Assembly (NCBI GenBank): GCA_036510735.1
Contig: DATCDK010000125.1
Coordinates: forward strand, 1-22,428
Source of the DNA: PALSA-607 sp036510735
GTDB taxonomy: Bacteria > Actinomycetota > Actinomycetes > Acidothermales > Acidothermaceae
Direction of reading: 5' to 3'
DNA length: 22,428 nt
The notes under the pieces are model-generated. The model searched no databases. It saw only the letters and a list, made by a program, of their open reading frames with translations, and had not been told where the DNA came from. Below, piece after piece: positions 13,161-21,905 of the stretch. The number at the start of each line of letters is the position of its first letter. Position 1 is the stretch's first letter. The translations under genes were made by a program, and so were the position numbers.

Positions 13161-15736
13161 TTGACCATTGTCCCAGGTGTTGGCTCATTGGCGTTTGGGC
13201 CGCGGTCGTCGGTGTCGGTGACGGTGTCGATCTCGCCCTCGGTCAGTTCGGCAACGCCGGTGATGCGGTGCACCGCGAACGTCCGCGGTTCGTCACGTCG
13301 ATAGTCGAACGCGGTCAGATACCCACCGGCCAGGCGTTGCGGCTCGATGATGCGATTGCTTGCCTGACCCTGGGCGTTGAGGTAGCCGATCCAGACGGCC
13401 CGCCCTGACCGCAGCGCGTCTTGCAAGATCGCCAAGGTCTCGGTGGACGCCGAGTGCGGCACGACGTCCGAAATCGCACCGCCCACCACCACGCCGCGAC
13501 TTGATGTCACAGCCCGGTCGCCACCGCGAATCGCCTTGACCGCGACAGATACAACCGACGCAGCCGGTGTCGCGAGCTCCGGGCGTCGTCGAAGCGGTCG
13601 AGGCCGCGACGGGGCTCGACCTGAATCGGGACGGCGGAGCAGCAAGGCCCCATCGGGGCTTTCCGCTGCGGGGGCGTAGCCGACTTCGCGCAGCCGTTCG
13701 GCGACCCGTTCCGGCGCTAGCGGGCTGACGAGAACCGACGGCGCCAGCCGGCGCAGCCGCAAGCTTTCGACCCGGCGGTCGGCAAGCACCTCGTTCAGCA
13801 GCCCGTCGTCGTCGCAGCGAACGTAGGAACCTGCGAGCCCGATCCGGATCCGGCCATGTCGGCGCGCAACGTCGTCGATGAGATAGCTGAGCGGTTGTGG
13901 AACGGGAGTGCTTGACCGGGCGGCCAGCAGCGCATGCAAATCGGCCGCGCTACGCCCGGCGTCGAGCGCGCGCCTGATCGACGTGTCGCTGAACCGAAAG
14001 ACGGTGGCGCCACCAGTCGACTCGATGTCGGCCGTCATCGCGAGTTCGCGAGCGAGGTCACTTTCCAGCGGTCCGGGCGCTACCGCAGTGAGGTCGGCTT
14101 GCAGCAGCACGTGATCGAGCGGCCGCGGCAGCAGTTCGTCGAGCAGTGCCGCAGCCACTGCCGCAGGATCGTCACCCGCGGCCACCATCTCGGCGTCCGA
14201 CCCGGTTTCGGCGTTAGCCGTCGGGCTCGCATACAACCCGGCACACAGCGGGCGGGCGAACGACGACAGGGCACCGCGACCGGTCACGCCGAGCAGCTCG
14301 GCCTCTTCGATCGTCCAGCCGGCGAGGTCGTCGCGCAGCCGCCCGCCACGTCGCGGCCACGACCAGCGCAGCGACTCGTTGATCGACTCGGCGGTCGGAG
14401 CTTCGCCCGCGCTGGCTCGAAGCAGGATCTCGAGAACCTCGCGGCGGACGATTGGCGCCAGGGCGCGATCGAGGTCGGCGCCTAGCGCATTCGCGGCGGG
14501 CTGCGGCCGCTCGATCGCGTCGGGGTCGGCGCCCGCTCGGATAAACGGCAACTCACGACGACCGACCAATCCCGGCACCCGCGTCGTCACGAGCCAGGCG
14601 CTGACGAGGATCACCCACCGGTCGGCGACCGACTTTGCCAGCCAGAGGTCGTAGCCGGTGGTCGGCAGCCAGCTGTCGGCGGCCTCTCCGTCGGGGGCGA
14701 TCAGGCCAGCGGCGTGCGCCACCTCGATGAGCAGCGCGGCGCCCCGTTCGTCGAGCTCGAGATCGCGAGCCGTGCGGCGCAAGTCGCGGACCCCAACGCC
14801 GCCCGCCCGCAACACGCCGGGCGGCTCGATCCCCCACCTTTCAAGCAATGCTTCGACCAGCCGGACGACGGTGAAAGCCTGCCCGGCTGCGCTCGCATCG
14901 ACGTCCGCCTGCTTGTGCTTGGTGCTTTGAGCGACCGGTGGGTCGAGCTCGACCGCACTGAACGCGCGCCCGCCGCGCACCTGTAGCGCGGCCTCGCGCG
15001 GCAGCACGACGGTGAAGTCGTCGACCGCGATCAGCAGGGCGTGCGCTAATAGCCACCGGACCGGCGAATCGGCGGTGGCCGCATCGACCGGACGCCGAGC
15101 GGCGGGGATTCGACCGGTCGGTGGACCGACGGCGAGCAGCTCAACGACTTCGCGAGCGGCCGCAGGTGCGCGTCCGAGCAACTCGGCCAGTTGCGCCGGA
15201 TCTTCGAGCAGGTCGGCGATCGCGTCGACCGCAGCGGCGGCGGCAGCGATGCTGAGGGTCGGATCGCCGACGTCCGTCAGGCCCAGATCGGCGAGCAGGC
15301 CGGCAAGCTGGGCGCGCGCGACATGTTCGAGCAACGTGCGCGCGGGTGGTCCGAGGGCTGCAGGTGCAGGCATCAGATCGCGGACGACGGGGAGCAGCCT
15401 TAGTTGGTCGTCGCGACCCCAGACCACCACCGCCTCGCGCAGGCGGTCGAGCGCAGGGGACAGCTGAGTACGTGTGACGTCGAGCAGCGCGGCTACTGCC
15501 GCGACGTCGGTCGGGTCGGGGGACAGCACCATCGCCTCGACGACCTGCAGGGCGCCGGCGTCGAGGCGGTCGAGCGCAATCTCGACAGATGCGCGCCCGG
15601 CCGCCCGGGTCGCCAGCACCTCGATGTCGGAGGGAACCGGGTGCAACAGGTCGGGTCTGGCCATGAGCAGACGCGCAAGATCGTCGTCAGGCTGCTCACG
15701 CAACCAGTTGATGAGATCGATCTGGGCGGTGCTCAT
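13157..15736 (-). CDS. Helicase-associated protein (XPB/Ssl2-like N-terminal domain family)
   Basis: Large 859-aa actinobacterial protein, upstream and coupled partner of XPB. The N-terminus (INWLREQPDDDLARLLMARPDLL) and repeated helical segments resemble winged-helix or HEAT-like modules. A middle region around HVLLQADLTAVAPGPL corresponds to the helicase C-terminal-like domain (Helicase_C_3) seen in such proteins. The C-terminal part, about residues 770-835 (LQDALRSGRAVWIGYLNAQG ... EPQRLAGGYLTAFDYRR), resembles a WYL-type sensor fold. There are no helicase motifs of its own. It probably modulates or loads XPB, but that is inference. The ATG 15736 has no clear Shine-Dalgarno. A 12-bp palindrome lies 60 nt upstream. 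Confidence 0.85.
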   Translation of the reverse strand: MSTAQIDLINWLREQPDDDLARLLMARPDLLHPVPSDIEVLATRAAGRASVEIALDRLDAGALQVVEAMVLSPDPTDVAAVAALLDVTRTQLSPALDRLREAVVVWGRDDQLRLLPVVRDLMPAPAALGPPARTLLEHVARAQLAGLLADLGLTDVGDPTLSIAAAAAAVDAIADLLEDPAQLAELLGRAPAAAREVVELLAVGPPTGRIPAARRPVDAATADSPVRWLLAHALLIAVDDFTVVLPREAALQVRGGRAFSAVELDPPVAQSTKHKQADVDASAAGQAFTVVRLVEALLERWGIEPPGVLRAGGVGVRDLRRTARDLELDERGAALLIEVAHAAGLIAPDGEAADSWLPTTGYDLWLAKSVADRWVILVSAWLVTTRVPGLVGRRELPFIRAGADPDAIERPQPAANALGADLDRALAPIVRREVLEILLRASAGEAPTAESINESLRWSWPRRGGRLRDDLAGWTIEEAELLGVTGRGALSSFARPLCAGLYASPTANAETGSDAEMVAAGDDPAAVAAALLDELLPRPLDHVLLQADLTAVAPGPLESDLARELAMTADIESTGGATVFRFSDTSIRRALDAGRSAADLHALLAARSSTPVPQPLSYLIDDVARRHGRIRIGLAGSYVRCDDDGLLNEVLADRRVESLRLRRLAPSVLVSPLAPERVAERLREVGYAPAAESPDGALLLRRPDSGRAPSRPRPLRRRPELATPAASVVSVAVKAIRGGDRAVTSSRGVVVGGAISDVVPHSASTETLAILQDALRSGRAVWIGYLNAQGQASNRIIEPQRLAGGYLTAFDYRRDEPRTFAVHRITGVAELTEGEIDTVTDTDDRGPNANEPTPGTMVK

Positions 15737-15795
15737 CCGGTCAACGTTACTGGCTTCTCACCTACCGCTGCGCCGTCGCGAGCAGTGGTGGGGAC

Positions 15796-15807
15796 ACAGG
15801 TACCTGT
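15796..15807. promoter_or_regulatory. 12-bp perfect palindrome upstream of the XPB operon
   Basis: ACAGGTACCTGT lies 60 nt upstream of the helicase-associated gene start and touches the stop codon of the DUF3352 gene. It could be an operator half-site pair. It does not match the actinobacterial LexA box (GAAC-N4-GTTC). Chance occurrence is possible. Confidence 0.25.
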
Positions 15808-17564
15808 TAGTTGACAGTTACTCGGACGCTGAAGGTGACGTCGCTGCCATCGAGTGCTTCGTAGGTTCCGATGCCGGTCAGGTGCTGGAGGTCGCTCGGG
15901 ACGTCACTTCCCGCTGACGGCCAGATGCCGGCTAGGTCGACGTAGGCGGCAGCGACGACTTGGTTGGGCATGCCGCCCATCGCCGATTTGAATCCAGGGT
16001 CGTCGCTCAGGCTGCCGCTTGCTGCGGCGTCATTGGTGACGATCACCTTTGAACCGGACGCCGTCGCGGTGGTGGCAAAGCCGTTGGTGGTGAGCAGTCC
16101 GGCGAGCGCCTGCGCCGTCTTGAGTCCCTTCGCGGCGTCGGTCGGTTCGGCGATGCCGGTGAACTTCGCCTTCGCGCCGTCGGCCGGAACGCTGTCGAGG
16201 CCGACCGCGACACCGTTGCCGATCAGGTTGACCGCGTCGCCGGGCAAGCTAATGCCGAGCTGGGCGCTCGCGGCGTCGAGCTCGTCCTTGAAGCCAAGCG
16301 ACGCGAGCGGTCCGGATTCGAGCGTCGTGAGTTCTTTGCTGATGGCCGCGCCGATTCCCGAAACTGCGACGCCAGCGACTGATCCAGCGGGTAGCTGGCC
16401 CAGCAGGGCACCGGCGTCCGCGTTCTGGCTCTGGATCCCGGTGGTGTCACCGCCGACGATGCGGCCGCTGATCTCGGCGTAACCGGACTGCAGGCTAAGG
16501 CCGAGCACGAGGCGGCCCTTGACTTCGTTGGTGAGGCCTTGGGCGCCGCTCAGTTGCGAGAGTCCGCCGACACTGCCAAGGGTGCCGAGAATGCTATTCG
16601 GCGGCAGGCTGTCGGTGCTGCCGCTGGGGTCGGTGCTGCTGCCAGGATCGCTGCCGGCGCCAGAGTCGCTGCCACTGCTAAGAGTGCTGAGAGCGCCGAG
16701 GCTGCTGAGTTGGCTCGCTGCGGCCTTGGCCACGTACTTGGATGCCGCGCCCAGGTCGGCCCACGCGGTCACGATGCGGTCTCCGCCCAGCGTCGCGACG
16801 TCGGCGGCGTACTGGTTGCTCGCGGTGATGCTCGAGGTGCGAGCGGCCGCGACGGCTGCGTCGACCGTCGCCTGCGACTGACCGACGACCGCGTAGTCGT
16901 CCTCAATCGCGAACCCCGCTGTGCTCATGCTGGCGTCGCCGCCCGGCGTCTGGATCAATTTGGTGAGGCCGGCCTTTGCCTGCGTGGCGTCCTTCAATTG
17001 AAGGATGCCGACCAGCTGGATTTTTCCGTTCGCGTCGGGATAGGCGGCCAGAGCAACCCGATTGCCGAGCCATGGCTTGATGTCGGTGGCGTAGTTGATG
17101 TCGGTCGTCGGCTGAGCGAACGCTTCGCTGAGCAGGGCGTCCTTGAGCTGGTCGGCGCTGGTGACGTGCGGGGCGTCGGGGAACTTCTGCTCGAAGCGCA
17201 GGGCTGCGATCTTCTCCGATGCAGCCGGGTCGAGGTCGATCTTGATGTAGGCAATCGAGGACGCCGGTGCCCACTGATCGGGCTGGGCGCCTGAGCTCGC
17301 GAGCTTGTGGTAGCCGACGTACGCCACCCCGCCGCCGATCACGGCGAGCACCGCGACCAGGCTGACGACGATCGCCGCGAGGTTGCGGCGCGGCGGGCGC
17401 TCGATCGACCCGCTGGACAGCATGTCGGCGCCCGAGCCGCCCGAACTAGCAAAGCCCGAGCCGCCCGACAGCAACTCACCGCTCAGGCCGTCAGAGGCGT
17501 CGTCGTGCTGTGGTCCGTGCTCGCTGGTGTCCCCGTTTTCGCTCATCCAGCTATTCTCGGGCAT
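15807..17564 (-). CDS. DUF3352 family membrane-anchored protein
   Basis: 585-aa protein with a Gly/Ser/Asp-rich cytoplasmic N-terminus (1-60), one membrane helix (about 62-84, AAIVVSLVAVLAVIGGGVAYVG) and a long extracytoplasmic DUF3352 domain beginning PASSIAYIKIDLDPAASEKI. The family has no known function. A low-complexity insert rich in Ser, Gly, Asp and Pro (SGSDSGAGSDPGSSTDPSGS) splits the extracytoplasmic part near residue 300. The start ATG 17564 is used; ATG 17546 (MSENGDT) is equally possible, and neither has a strong ribosome site. It is divergent from the cold-shock gene with about 120 nt between them, and upstream of the XPB operon on the same strand with a 70-nt gap. Confidence 0.87.
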   Translation of the reverse strand: MPENSWMSENGDTSEHGPQHDDASDGLSGELLSGGSGFASSGGSGADMLSSGSIERPPRRNLAAIVVSLVAVLAVIGGGVAYVGYHKLASSGAQPDQWAPASSIAYIKIDLDPAASEKIAALRFEQKFPDAPHVTSADQLKDALLSEAFAQPTTDINYATDIKPWLGNRVALAAYPDANGKIQLVGILQLKDATQAKAGLTKLIQTPGGDASMSTAGFAIEDDYAVVGQSQATVDAAVAAARTSSITASNQYAADVATLGGDRIVTAWADLGAASKYVAKAAASQLSSLGALSTLSSGSDSGAGSDPGSSTDPSGSTDSLPPNSILGTLGSVGGLSQLSGAQGLTNEVKGRLVLGLSLQSGYAEISGRIVGGDTTGIQSQNADAGALLGQLPAGSVAGVAVSGIGAAISKELTTLESGPLASLGFKDELDAASAQLGISLPGDAVNLIGNGVAVGLDSVPADGAKAKFTGIAEPTDAAKGLKTAQALAGLLTTNGFATTATASGSKVIVTNDAAASGSLSDDPGFKSAMGGMPNQVVAAAYVDLAGIWPSAGSDVPSDLQHLTGIGTYEALDGSDVTFSVRVTVN

Positions 17565-17684
17565 CGCGATAGCGCTCTGTAGGGCCGATCAACACATTGG
17601 TGTGTAGTGGCCAGTGCCGCTAGCCTGGAATGTCCACAGTGTTTGCTCCCAATTCTCCTGCGCGACTTTTCGAAAGGGCTTCCC

Positions 17685-18080
17685 GTGCCTACCGGCAAGG
17701 TCAAGTGGTACGACACCGACAAGGGCTTCGGCTTTGTCTCCCGCGACGATGGCGGTGACGTCTTCGTGCATGCCTCAGCGCTGCCCTCAGGTCTTGAGGC
17801 GCTGAAGCCTGGCAGCCGGGTCGAGTTCGGTGTGGCCGAAGGCAAGCGCGGCGAGCAGGCACTGTCGATTCGCGTGCTCGATACGCCGCCGTCGTTGGTC
17901 GCCTCCCAGGCCCAGGCGCAGCGCAAGAAGCCCGACGAGATGGTCGTCATTGTCGAGGACCTCATCAAGTTGCTCGACGGGATCTCCAACAGCCTGCGCC
18001 GCGACCGCTACCCCGACAAGGCGACCGGTCACAAGGTCGCCACCGTCCTGCGCGTAGTAGCCGACGACCTCGACCAGTAG
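17685..18080 (+). CDS. Cold-shock-domain protein with C-terminal extension (CspB-like)
   Basis: 131-aa single-stranded nucleic-acid binding protein. The cold-shock domain occupies about residues 1-67, with RNP1 KGFGFV (13-18) and RNP2 VFVH (26-29). A linker (SQAQAQRKKP) then joins a helical extension of about 50 residues (DEMVVIVEDLIKLLDGISNSLRRDRYPDK). The extension is found in a subset of actinobacterial proteins such as mycobacterial Rv0871 and is absent from 67-aa CspA types. GTG 17685 is chosen because AAAGG (17673-17677) lies 7 nt upstream and the protein then begins MPTGKVKWYD as in the family; the frame opens earlier at 17607 without support. A large hairpin follows the gene. Confidence 0.92.
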   Translation: MPTGKVKWYDTDKGFGFVSRDDGGDVFVHASALPSGLEALKPGSRVEFGVAEGKRGEQALSIRVLDTPPSLVASQAQAQRKKPDEMVVIVEDLIKLLDGISNSLRRDRYPDKATGHKVATVLRVVADDLDQ

Positions 18081-18108
18081 TCCGGCTTCCGGTTCGCCTC
18101 GCCCTTCC

Positions 18109-18164
18109 GATTCCGCAGAAATACAGGTGTCCGCGCGCCGGATGATCTGTTTATCTGCGGAATC
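18109..18164 (+). terminator. Long hairpin after the cold-shock gene
   Basis: Arms 18109-18126 (GATTCCGCAGAAATACAG) and 18147-18164 (CTGTTTATCTGCGGAATC) form an 18-bp stem with two mismatches, the outer 11 bp perfect, around a 20-nt loop. It begins 28 nt after the stop. There is no T-tract. It could be a terminator or an RNA element, and it resembles the pip hairpin in design but not in sequence. Confidence 0.6.
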
Positions 18165-18232
18165 GCCCGCGGCCGTCTGCTTGTAAGCAACCCGCGGCGG
18201 GAGCTCGGCGTTCTTGGCCCGAGGTGATCGGG

Positions 18233-19555
18233 ATGCTCCGCTCGGCCGCAATCGTGACGGGTGCTGTCGCTCTGATGGTGAGCGCGGCTGCATGCGGGGC
18301 GTCCATTACCCCGGCGTCGCAACCATCTGCGATGCCGAGCGCCGTCCTAGCAACGAGTGCGCCCGCGTTAGGTAGCTCACCTGTCGATAGCGAGTCTGCG
18401 ACCAGCGCGCCATTGTCGAGCCCAGTCGCGTCGAGCCCAGTGGGGTCGGTGCTCCCGGTCAAGCCCTCGAAACCTGTCGGGTCGCCGCCGGCGGACGTCG
18501 GCTTCCTGGCGCAATTCACCCAAGCGTCGGCAACAACGTGGTGGGCAAGTGTCGTGGGGAACGTCACCGACGAGACGTTCGTCGTGCGGACCGTCGATGG
18601 CGGCCTGAGCTGGCAGGACATCACGCCACCCGTTAGCGCGCTCCGCTCGAACGATGACCCGATCAGCGACGTGCTCTCGGATCAAACCGCGTGGCTCGGA
18701 GCCGCCACCCAAGACCCTGACGCGACCATCCCGTTGTACCGCACGCGCGACGGCGGCCAATCGTGGCAGCAAGTCGGCACGCTTCCGCGCGACTGCACGC
18801 CCGAGTTCGTCGACGTGTCCATCGGCTGGTGCTATGGATTGCAGGGCGCAATGGGCTCGATGGGTGTTGAGATTTACCGCACGGACGACGGCGGCTTGAC
18901 TTGGACGCTGCTTTCCCAGACAACCGGCGACGGCACTCCGGGAACCCCTGACGCGCTGCTGTTCGAATGCGACAAGTCGCTTACATTCACGTCGCAGGGG
19001 GTCGGTTGGGCGTCGAGCTTCTGCGCCGGCGGTAATCCCTACCTAGACATCAGCACGGACGGCGGCGGGCACTGGCATTCGGTCACCTCGCCACCGTTTC
19101 CTACGTGGGCGGATCCGTCGCAGGGCGAGGGTCTCAGCATCCCGGTAGTCGACGGCGAGAACCTCGCATTAGTCGACCTCGGCGGCAGCGTCGGCCCCGG
19201 TGACGCTGCAATCAACACCAGTTCGGACGCCGGCAGGTCGTGGCGCGTGCACGCGCTCCCAGCCCCGTCGTCCGGTCAGTACTGGAGTGTCGACCTCATC
19301 GATCCGACACATTGGCGAGCAACCGACGGCGACGTCATCGTCTCAACCGATGACGCGGGTCTGCACTGGAGTCGCTGGACACCGGCGATAAGCATGCGTG
19401 GGCAAGGCGCGTTGCCGTTGGACCTCGACTTCGTTTCGCTCGAGATCGGTTCAGCGAGCGATGCCGCGGACCGCACTCCGATCTGGTCGACCACCGACGG
19501 CGGCAAGACGTGGACCAAGGTGGTGATCGACGCAGGTCCGTATGTCTTGCAGTAG
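18233..19555 (+). CDS. Predicted lipoprotein with seven Asp-box (BNR) repeats
   Basis: 440-aa secreted protein from ATG 18233. A signal peptide (hydrophobic 5-20) ends in AAAC with Cys21 as the candidate lipidated residue, so it is probably anchored to the outer face of the membrane. A Ser/Pro/Ala linker (about 22-85) leads to seven copies of the Asp-box S/T-x-D-x-G-x-x-W: VDGGLSW, RDGGQSW, DDGGLTW, TDGGGHW, SDAGRSW, DDAGLHW, TDGGKTW. This matches a beta-propeller of the sialidase/BNR or photosystem-assembly Ycf48 type; no sialidase catalytic residues could be identified, so a binding role is more likely. ATG 18233 is preferred to GTG 18224, which overlaps the GAGG ribosome site at 18221-18224. 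It is convergent with the methyltransferase gene, with only 16 nt between stops. Confidence 0.85.
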   Translation: MLRSAAIVTGAVALMVSAAACGASITPASQPSAMPSAVLATSAPALGSSPVDSESATSAPLSSPVASSPVGSVLPVKPSKPVGSPPADVGFLAQFTQASATTWWASVVGNVTDETFVVRTVDGGLSWQDITPPVSALRSNDDPISDVLSDQTAWLGAATQDPDATIPLYRTRDGGQSWQQVGTLPRDCTPEFVDVSIGWCYGLQGAMGSMGVEIYRTDDGGLTWTLLSQTTGDGTPGTPDALLFECDKSLTFTSQGVGWASSFCAGGNPYLDISTDGGGHWHSVTSPPFPTWADPSQGEGLSIPVVDGENLALVDLGGSVGPGDAAINTSSDAGRSWRVHALPAPSSGQYWSVDLIDPTHWRATDGDVIVSTDDAGLHWSRWTPAISMRGQGALPLDLDFVSLEIGSASDAADRTPIWSTTDGGKTWTKVVIDAGPYVLQ

Positions 19556-19571
19556 CAACTGTTGAACTGCA

Positions 19572-20375
19572 TCAGCTGAGTTGAGTGGTATACAGCACGC
19601 CGGTGCGGCGCGACAGCGTAGGCCCGACCGCCGAAGCCTCACCGATCAGATCGTCGAGCGACTCTTTGTCCAGACTGGCTGCAAGCTCGTCGCGATTGGC
19701 AAGCCAACCGTCGTACATACGCTTGAGGTCCTCGTGCCAGTGCGGGATCTCTTGGCGGCTCACGACATCGAGCCCGCCTGCACGGACGATCGGTCCCCAG
19801 TCGGGGACTGCAGTTTGCCGGTCGGTGTCGTCGCTCTCATCGGCCGTGAAGATGAATCGGCCGCCGGGTCGCAGGATCCGCGCCATCTCCGCGAACACCG
19901 CGACTCGGTCAGCTGCGAAGAAGACGGCGTCGGCGCACACAGCGCCGTCGGCGCTATCGGATTCAAGAGCCGTTGCAGCGAGGTCGCCGACGACGAACGA
20001 AGCCCGTCCCGCGGGCACGAATTGTGGTGCGCGTGCCGCTGCCTCGGAGACCGCTACGGGCGACCAATCGACGCCGGTCAGTTGCGCGCCAGTCGCCCTC
20101 GCGAGCCACAGGCCAACCCCGGCTCGGCCGCATGCGAGATCCACCAGCCGCTGGCCTGGACCGACCCGTAATCCGGAGACGAACTGCCCAAGGGTCCACC
20201 AGGTCGTCATGCCCCACGCTTGGATCTCCTCGGGGTATTCGTCGCCATACGCCTCGCGCGCGAGCCGCCAGAGCAACGCGTTCTTCGCCGTCGTTCCGTG
20301 TGCGCGATCGAAGGTCTCCGCAGTGAGATCGGGCGGCACTGGTGCACTAGCGCCTCGTATCGGGATGTCGCTCAC
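19572..20375 (-). CDS. Class I SAM-dependent methyltransferase
   Basis: 267-aa cytoplasmic methyltransferase of unknown substrate. Motif I is VDLACGRAG (78-86), the acidic residue binding the ribose hydroxyls is Asp103 in TGVDWSP, and later motifs read GAVCADAVFF and RILRPGGRFIFT. The N-terminal helix region includes EYPEEIQAWGMTTWWTL. It is the last gene of a minus-strand operon, 7 nt after mqnD, with start GTG 20375. Cotranscription with mqnB and mqnD raises the possibility of a role near menaquinone synthesis, but this is not a UbiE/MenG sequence by eye, so the link may be positional only. Confidence 0.9.
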   Translation of the reverse strand: MSDIPIRGASAPVPPDLTAETFDRAHGTTAKNALLWRLAREAYGDEYPEEIQAWGMTTWWTLGQFVSGLRVGPGQRLVDLACGRAGVGLWLARATGAQLTGVDWSPVAVSEAAARAPQFVPAGRASFVVGDLAATALESDSADGAVCADAVFFAADRVAVFAEMARILRPGGRFIFTADESDDTDRQTAVPDWGPIVRAGGLDVVSRQEIPHWHEDLKRMYDGWLANRDELAASLDKESLDDLIGEASAVGPTLSRRTGVLYTTQLS

Positions 20376-20382
20376 GCGCCGA

Positions 20383-21198
20383 TTATCGCAGCGCGCCGGC
20401 CTCGATTGGTGGCACCAAACCTTCGGCTGCCGCGCGGTTCAACAAGCCCTCGATCGCGGCGTAACCCTCGTCGCCGAGGTTGACCGAGAATTCGTTGACG
20501 TATAAGGCAATGTGACGCGCCTGCACGTCGGGATCCATCTCGCTCGCATGCTCCGCAACAAACTGGGCGGACGCCGAGGGGTTGGCGAATGCGTGCTCGA
20601 CAGAGGCCCGTGCAGCAGAGGCCAACCCACCGACGTCCAGCTGTCGTTTGGCGAGGATCGCACCGAGCGGGATGGGCAACCCGGTGTCCGCTTCCCACCA
20701 CGCGCCGAGATCGACCACGTTGGTCAAGCCGTAGTTGCCGTAGGTGAAGCGCGCCTCGTGGATGACCAGGCCGGCGTCGAACTTGCCGTCGCGAACGGCC
20801 GGCATGATCTCCGGAAACGGCAGCACGCTGATCTCGCCGACACCCTGATCGGCGGCCCACAACCGGAACAGCAGGTAGGCCGTCGTCCGCTCGCCGGGGA
20901 CCACGATCGAGGCGCCGCGCAGATCGGTGCGACCGGATGTGAGGACGAGTGGTCCGCACCCGCGGCCGAGCGCGCCGCCACTCGGGAGCAGTGCGTACTG
21001 GTCGAGCAACCACGGCAACGCCGCGTACGACACCTTCACCACGTCGAACTCGCCGCGCTCGGCCGCGCCGTTTGTGACGTCGACGTCGGCGAACGTGATG
21101 TCGACGGGCGGTGCGCCGGGAATGAGCCCATGGGTCCACGCGTAGAAGGCGAACGTGTCGTTGGGGCAGGGCGAGAAGGCGATCGAGAGTGGCGTCAC
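20383..21198 (-). CDS. mqnD: 1,4-dihydroxy-6-naphthoate synthase MqnD
   Basis: Futalosine-pathway enzyme that converts cyclic dehypoxanthine futalosine to 1,4-dihydroxy-6-naphthoate during menaquinone biosynthesis; 271 aa, cytoplasmic. The fold is that of a periplasmic-binding protein. The N-terminal SPCPNDTFAF, central PGERTTAYLLF and GLVIHEARFTYGNYGL are typical of MqnD and separate it from MqnA. The GTG start at 21198 overlaps the mqnB stop (GTGA, 21195-21198), indicating coupled translation. mqnA, mqnC and mqnE are not in the window, as in Streptomyces, where they are scattered. Confidence 0.95.
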   Translation of the reverse strand: MTPLSIAFSPCPNDTFAFYAWTHGLIPGAPPVDITFADVDVTNGAAERGEFDVVKVSYAALPWLLDQYALLPSGGALGRGCGPLVLTSGRTDLRGASIVVPGERTTAYLLFRLWAADQGVGEISVLPFPEIMPAVRDGKFDAGLVIHEARFTYGNYGLTNVVDLGAWWEADTGLPIPLGAILAKRQLDVGGLASAARASVEHAFANPSASAQFVAEHASEMDPDVQARHIALYVNEFSVNLGDEGYAAIEGLLNRAAAEGLVPPIEAGALR

Positions 21199-21905
21199 GG
21201 CAGCGGCTCGTTCAGTAGCGTCGACATGGCATCTGCAAGAGCGCCCAACGCTAGCGGAATGTTCCAGGTCGACCGGTCGCGGCGTCCGATGATGTTCGAG
21301 ATCGCGCGGATCTCGGCGAACGGGATATCGCGGCCGGTGCGTTCGGAGGAACGTCGGGTCGCCTCGATCACCCCGTAGCCCTCCATCGCCTCAGCCACCG
21401 CACGCGGGTAGCGGGAAGCCAACTCAGCAGCGCGCGCGTCGGTGCCAGTCATAGACGACAGCGTCAAGATGTCGCCGGCGAGCAACCGGTAAGGCCCCGA
21501 GGCAAGCCGCGCGCGATGCTCGACGTTGCCCACGGCGTAGCCGCCCTCGCCCGGCAGGCCGAGGTCGCGCAGTGTGCTGAATCCCTCATCGGTCATGACG
21601 CCCTGATCCGCCGCGATTACCTGGTCGGCGAGCACGATGTCGCCGATCTCCGCGCGCCCGCGAAATCCCCCGGCGATCCCGGCGCTGATGACGAGGTCGT
21701 ACTCAGGGCCAAGCGCGAGCAACGATGCTGTGCTGAGAGCCGCCGCGACCGGACCAGGGCCGCCATCGAAGACCTGCAGCTCACCCGCCGACGTGTCGAC
21801 GGTCACGCCACTGAGACCAGCGACTTCGGTCGGGGTCGCCGAGCCGAGGTTGCGCACGACGGCGTATCGCTCGGCAGCTACCGCGCAGATGACAAGAATG
21901 CTCAC
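21195..21905 (-). CDS. mqnB: Futalosine hydrolase MqnB
   Basis: Nucleosidase that removes hypoxanthine from futalosine in menaquinone biosynthesis, 236 aa, of the MTA/SAH nucleosidase (PNP/UDP phosphorylase) fold. Recognisable parts are ILVICAVAAER at the N-terminus, VISAGIAGGF, IGDIVLADQVIAADQG, and AEAMEGYGVIEA, the last being the nucleosidase segment that binds the ribose. FAEIRAISNIIGRRD provides the C-terminal active-site loop. The GTG start at 21905 overlaps the stop of the MFS gene (GTGA). Its adjacency to mqnD supports futalosine rather than MTA/SAH as the substrate. Confidence 0.94.
   Translation of the reverse strand: MSILVICAVAAERYAVVRNLGSATPTEVAGLSGVTVDTSAGELQVFDGGPGPVAAALSTASLLALGPEYDLVISAGIAGGFRGRAEIGDIVLADQVIAADQGVMTDEGFSTLRDLGLPGEGGYAVGNVEHRARLASGPYRLLAGDILTLSSMTGTDARAAELASRYPRAVAEAMEGYGVIEATRRSSERTGRDIPFAEIRAISNIIGRRDRSTWNIPLALGALADAMSTLLNEPLP

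Noticed and set aside
12444..13304. Plus-strand open frame of 286 codons opposite the XPB gene and the end of its partner
   Set aside because: Shadow of two well-supported minus-strand genes; no family likeness.
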